From assembly GCA_039812685.1 (NCBI GenBank), contig JBDIBB010000195.1, forward strand, positions 1 to 6,674: 6,674 bases of DNA. Reading direction: 5' to 3'. The translations under genes were made by a program, and so were the position numbers. This stretch comes from JBDIBB01 sp039812685 (GTDB lineage: Bacteria > Acidobacteriota > Vicinamibacteria > Vicinamibacterales > JAFNAJ01). Positions 5,501-6,674 of this stretch are shown here, piece by piece. Within the stretch, counting starts at the first letter, position 1, and each line of letters opens with the position of its first letter. Under the pieces are notes generated by a model, which saw only the letters and a program-made list of their open reading frames with translations, made no database searches and was not told the origin of the DNA.

Positions 5501-5996
5501 ACCAGTCACGGTACCTGGTCCCGTCAAGCGCCGTTCCATCGCTCTTGCTGTAGACATCGTAGACGTTCTGCCCGCCCCAGCTCGTGGAGTCCGGCCGATC
5601 CTGGTAGGAGCGCATCCCCCACTCGGCCTCGCCGGTCATCGGATCGATCGGGATCCGTCGGAGGAACTTCAGCTTGCGGCCCGACGCGTCGTTGGCGGCC
5701 GAGACACCCTCGACGAGCACCTCCAGGCTGGGTGGATAGCCTTCGCTGCCGGCGCGGACGTCGAGCGATCCGATCTGGCCGAAGTCGACGGCATCCTTGT
5801 ACTTGTCGATGGCTGTCCGCATCTCGCGCAGGCATCGCCGCAATTCGGTTTCCTTCTGGCGCTGGACCGTGACACGGGTCAGCGGCAGCGCGGCTGAGGC
5901 GAGAATGAGCAGGATGACGGAGACGACCAGCAGTTCGACGAACGTGTAGCCGGCCGGCAGCCCGGGCCGCGCACGCGTCTCACGCAAGCCGCTCAT
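5499..5996 (-). CDS. GspG-like prepilin/pseudopilin (first in the cluster)
   Basis: The 165-residue product has the leader MSGLRETRARPGLPAG, then YTFVELLVVSVILLILASAALPL. Cleavage after G16 gives Tyr17 at +1 and the conserved Glu21 at +5. The helix continues into QRQKETELRRCLREMRTAIDKYK region sequence (46-67). Then come YPPSLEVLV (87-95), FLRRIPIDPMTGEAEW (111-126) and the end VYDVYSKSDGTALDGTRYRDW (145-165). The tail, with D153, G154, D158 and a final W, resembles the C-terminal loop of the major pseudopilin GspG that binds calcium; calcium binding here is inference. Of the three prepilins in the window it looks most like a classical GspG and may be the major subunit. Start ATG 5996-5994 lies 16 nt after the stop of the cohesin-domain gene, with AGGAG between them. 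It could equally serve a type IVa-like pilus; the rest of the machine is outside the window. Confidence 0.9.
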   Translation of the reverse strand: MSGLRETRARPGLPAGYTFVELLVVSVILLILASAALPLTRVTVQRQKETELRRCLREMRTAIDKYKDAVDFGQIGSLDVRAGSEGYPPSLEVLVEGVSAANDASGRKLKFLRRIPIDPMTGEAEWGMRSYQDRPDSTSWGGQNVYDVYSKSDGTALDGTRYRDW

Positions 5997-6007
5997 CGCG
6001 TGGCGCG

Positions 6008-6012
6008 CTCCT
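6008..6012 (-). promoter_or_regulatory. Ribosome binding site directly after the cohesin-domain gene stop
   Basis: The minus strand reads TGAAGGAG, so AGGAG follows the TGA (6015-6013) immediately and stands eleven bases before ATG 5996. It supports the chosen prepilin start and co-transcription with the preceding gene. Confidence 0.55.
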
Positions 6013-6674
6013 TCAGCGCACGGTCACCGTCACGGGGGTGAAGGCCAGCGGCACGGCAGCGCCCTGGGGCGTGGTGGCCACGCCCGACAGGCCGAGAGGC
6101 GCAGCCCCCGCCGCCAGCGGTTCGAACAGCACGGCCGCCAGCAGGCCGGCGCCCGCGGCCCCGGTCTGGTCGCCCGGCCTGGTCATCGTGATGTCGACGC
6201 GGCCGGCCGCGGCATCCACCTGCTGCGTGAACGTCACGGCGATGCCGCCCTGCCTCAGGAAGCTCCCCTCCTGGATCGTCCGCACGCGAAGCACCGCGGG
6301 GTTGAACGTCAGCGTGAGGCTGATCGTGGACACCCGCGAGGCGTTGGCGATCGAGATCGGCACCGTGTACGGCCCGCCTCCCACGCGGAACTCGCTGCCC
6401 GGGGCCGTGACCACGATCTGCGCCGCCGTCGCGGGCAGCGTGCTCCCTGGCACGGGCGGCGTCGTGGCCGGCGTGCCTGACGGGGCCGGCGCCGGCTGCG
6501 CCGGTACGGCCGGCGTCTCTTCGGCCACCGGCGCTGGTTGTGCCAGTGCGGGCGCGGCCTGCGTCGGCGCCGGCGGCGGCAGCGTGGTCGTGCCCGGCAG
6601 TGGCGACGATCCGGGGGCCACCACCGGCTGCGGCGCCGTCCCGTCGGGCACGCGCACGCCAGCCGGCAGCGGTG
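6013..6674 (-). CDS. Cohesin-like domain protein with Pro/Ala linker, 3' fragment (probable GspD-type secretin tail)
   Basis: The gene enters from the right edge and ends at TGA 6015-6013; about 219 C-terminal residues are seen, and the frame is open through the edge. A GTG at 6657-6655 is in frame but is not a credible start: no signal peptide follows and disordered sequence continues upstream of it. The visible part has two sections. First is a Pro/Ala/Thr-rich linker (about 6636-6424). Second is a cohesin-like beta-sandwich (about 6423-6016) with VGGGPYTVPISIANAS, then STISLTLTFNPAVLRV and IQEGSFL, the pattern of cohesin strands (VPV.I.N...L.....L.YDP.VL.V....GSFL). Acidobacterial and deltaproteobacterial secretins of the GspD family often end in such a domain after a flexible linker. 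With two GspG-like genes following, this is the best reading, but no secretin sequence lies in the window. A separate cohesin-domain surface protein is the alternative. Confidence 0.78.
   Translation of the reverse strand, partial: PLPAGVRVPDGTAPQPVVAPGSSPLPGTTTLPPPAPTQAAPALAQPAPVAEETPAVPAQPAPAPSGTPATTPPVPGSTLPATAAQIVVTAPGSEFRVGGGPYTVPISIANASRVSTISLTLTFNPAVLRVRTIQEGSFLRQGGIAVTFTQQVDAAAGRVDITMTRPGDQTGAAGAGLLAAVLFEPLAAGAAPLGLSGVATTPQGAAVPLAFTPVTVTVR
6424..6636 (-). repeat. Low-complexity Pro/Ala/Thr linker coding tract
   Basis: About 70 residues made almost only of Pro, Ala, Thr, Val, Gly and Gln, with recurring PAP, APxxAQPAP and PxPGxT elements. They are likely an extended, disordered spacer between an upstream domain and the cohesin-like domain. 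The sequence is in frame throughout and shows no DNA-level perfect repeat. Confidence 0.65.

Overview
The window is very GC-rich, with strong third-position G/C bias on both strands. The gene families fit a high-GC Acidobacteriota of the Vicinamibacteria type: a cohesin-tailed secretion protein next to GspG-like prepilins whose sequences carry a PPxLxxLV...LR[RK]...DP[MI]T core. The taxonomy is inferred from family resemblance and was not searched. No RNA gene, CRISPR array, insertion sequence or phage feature was seen.

Left block (1-2900, + strand): three closely packed genes. They are the 3' end of a family-10-like glycosyl hydrolase (DigH/YngK/GHL10 type), a complete 508-residue sodium:solute symporter, and a complete 353-residue class C beta-lactamase-fold serine hydrolase resembling AmiE/YbbE. 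Gaps are 12 and 8 nt, so this is almost certainly one operon. GHL10 enzymes, SSS symporters (Tannerella MurT) and AmiE-like amidases have each been linked to peptidoglycan turnover or MurNAc salvage elsewhere. A cell-wall sugar or muropeptide uptake operon is therefore the best functional guess, but the substrate is not shown by the sequence.

Right block (2940-6674, mainly - strand): an envelope secretion or pilus cluster read right to left. It begins with the C-terminal part of a protein made of a Pro/Ala/Thr linker and a cohesin-like domain, probably the tail of a GspD-type secretin whose body lies beyond the window. Two GspG-like prepilins follow. A third, atypical prepilin lacks the +5 glutamate and ends in a Gly/Pro-rich, partly collagen-like tail.

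Between the second and third prepilin, on the opposite strand (3700-4908), sits a predicted lipoprotein with two Big-1-like and two PKD-like domains. Its start codon overlaps that of the third prepilin inside a shared CATG, leaving no intergenic DNA. A plausible sigma70-type promoter for the lipoprotein lies inside the prepilin reading frame. The main points of interest are this head-to-head overlap with possible antisense coupling, the collagen-like pseudopilin, the cohesin tail and the putative cell-wall salvage operon.
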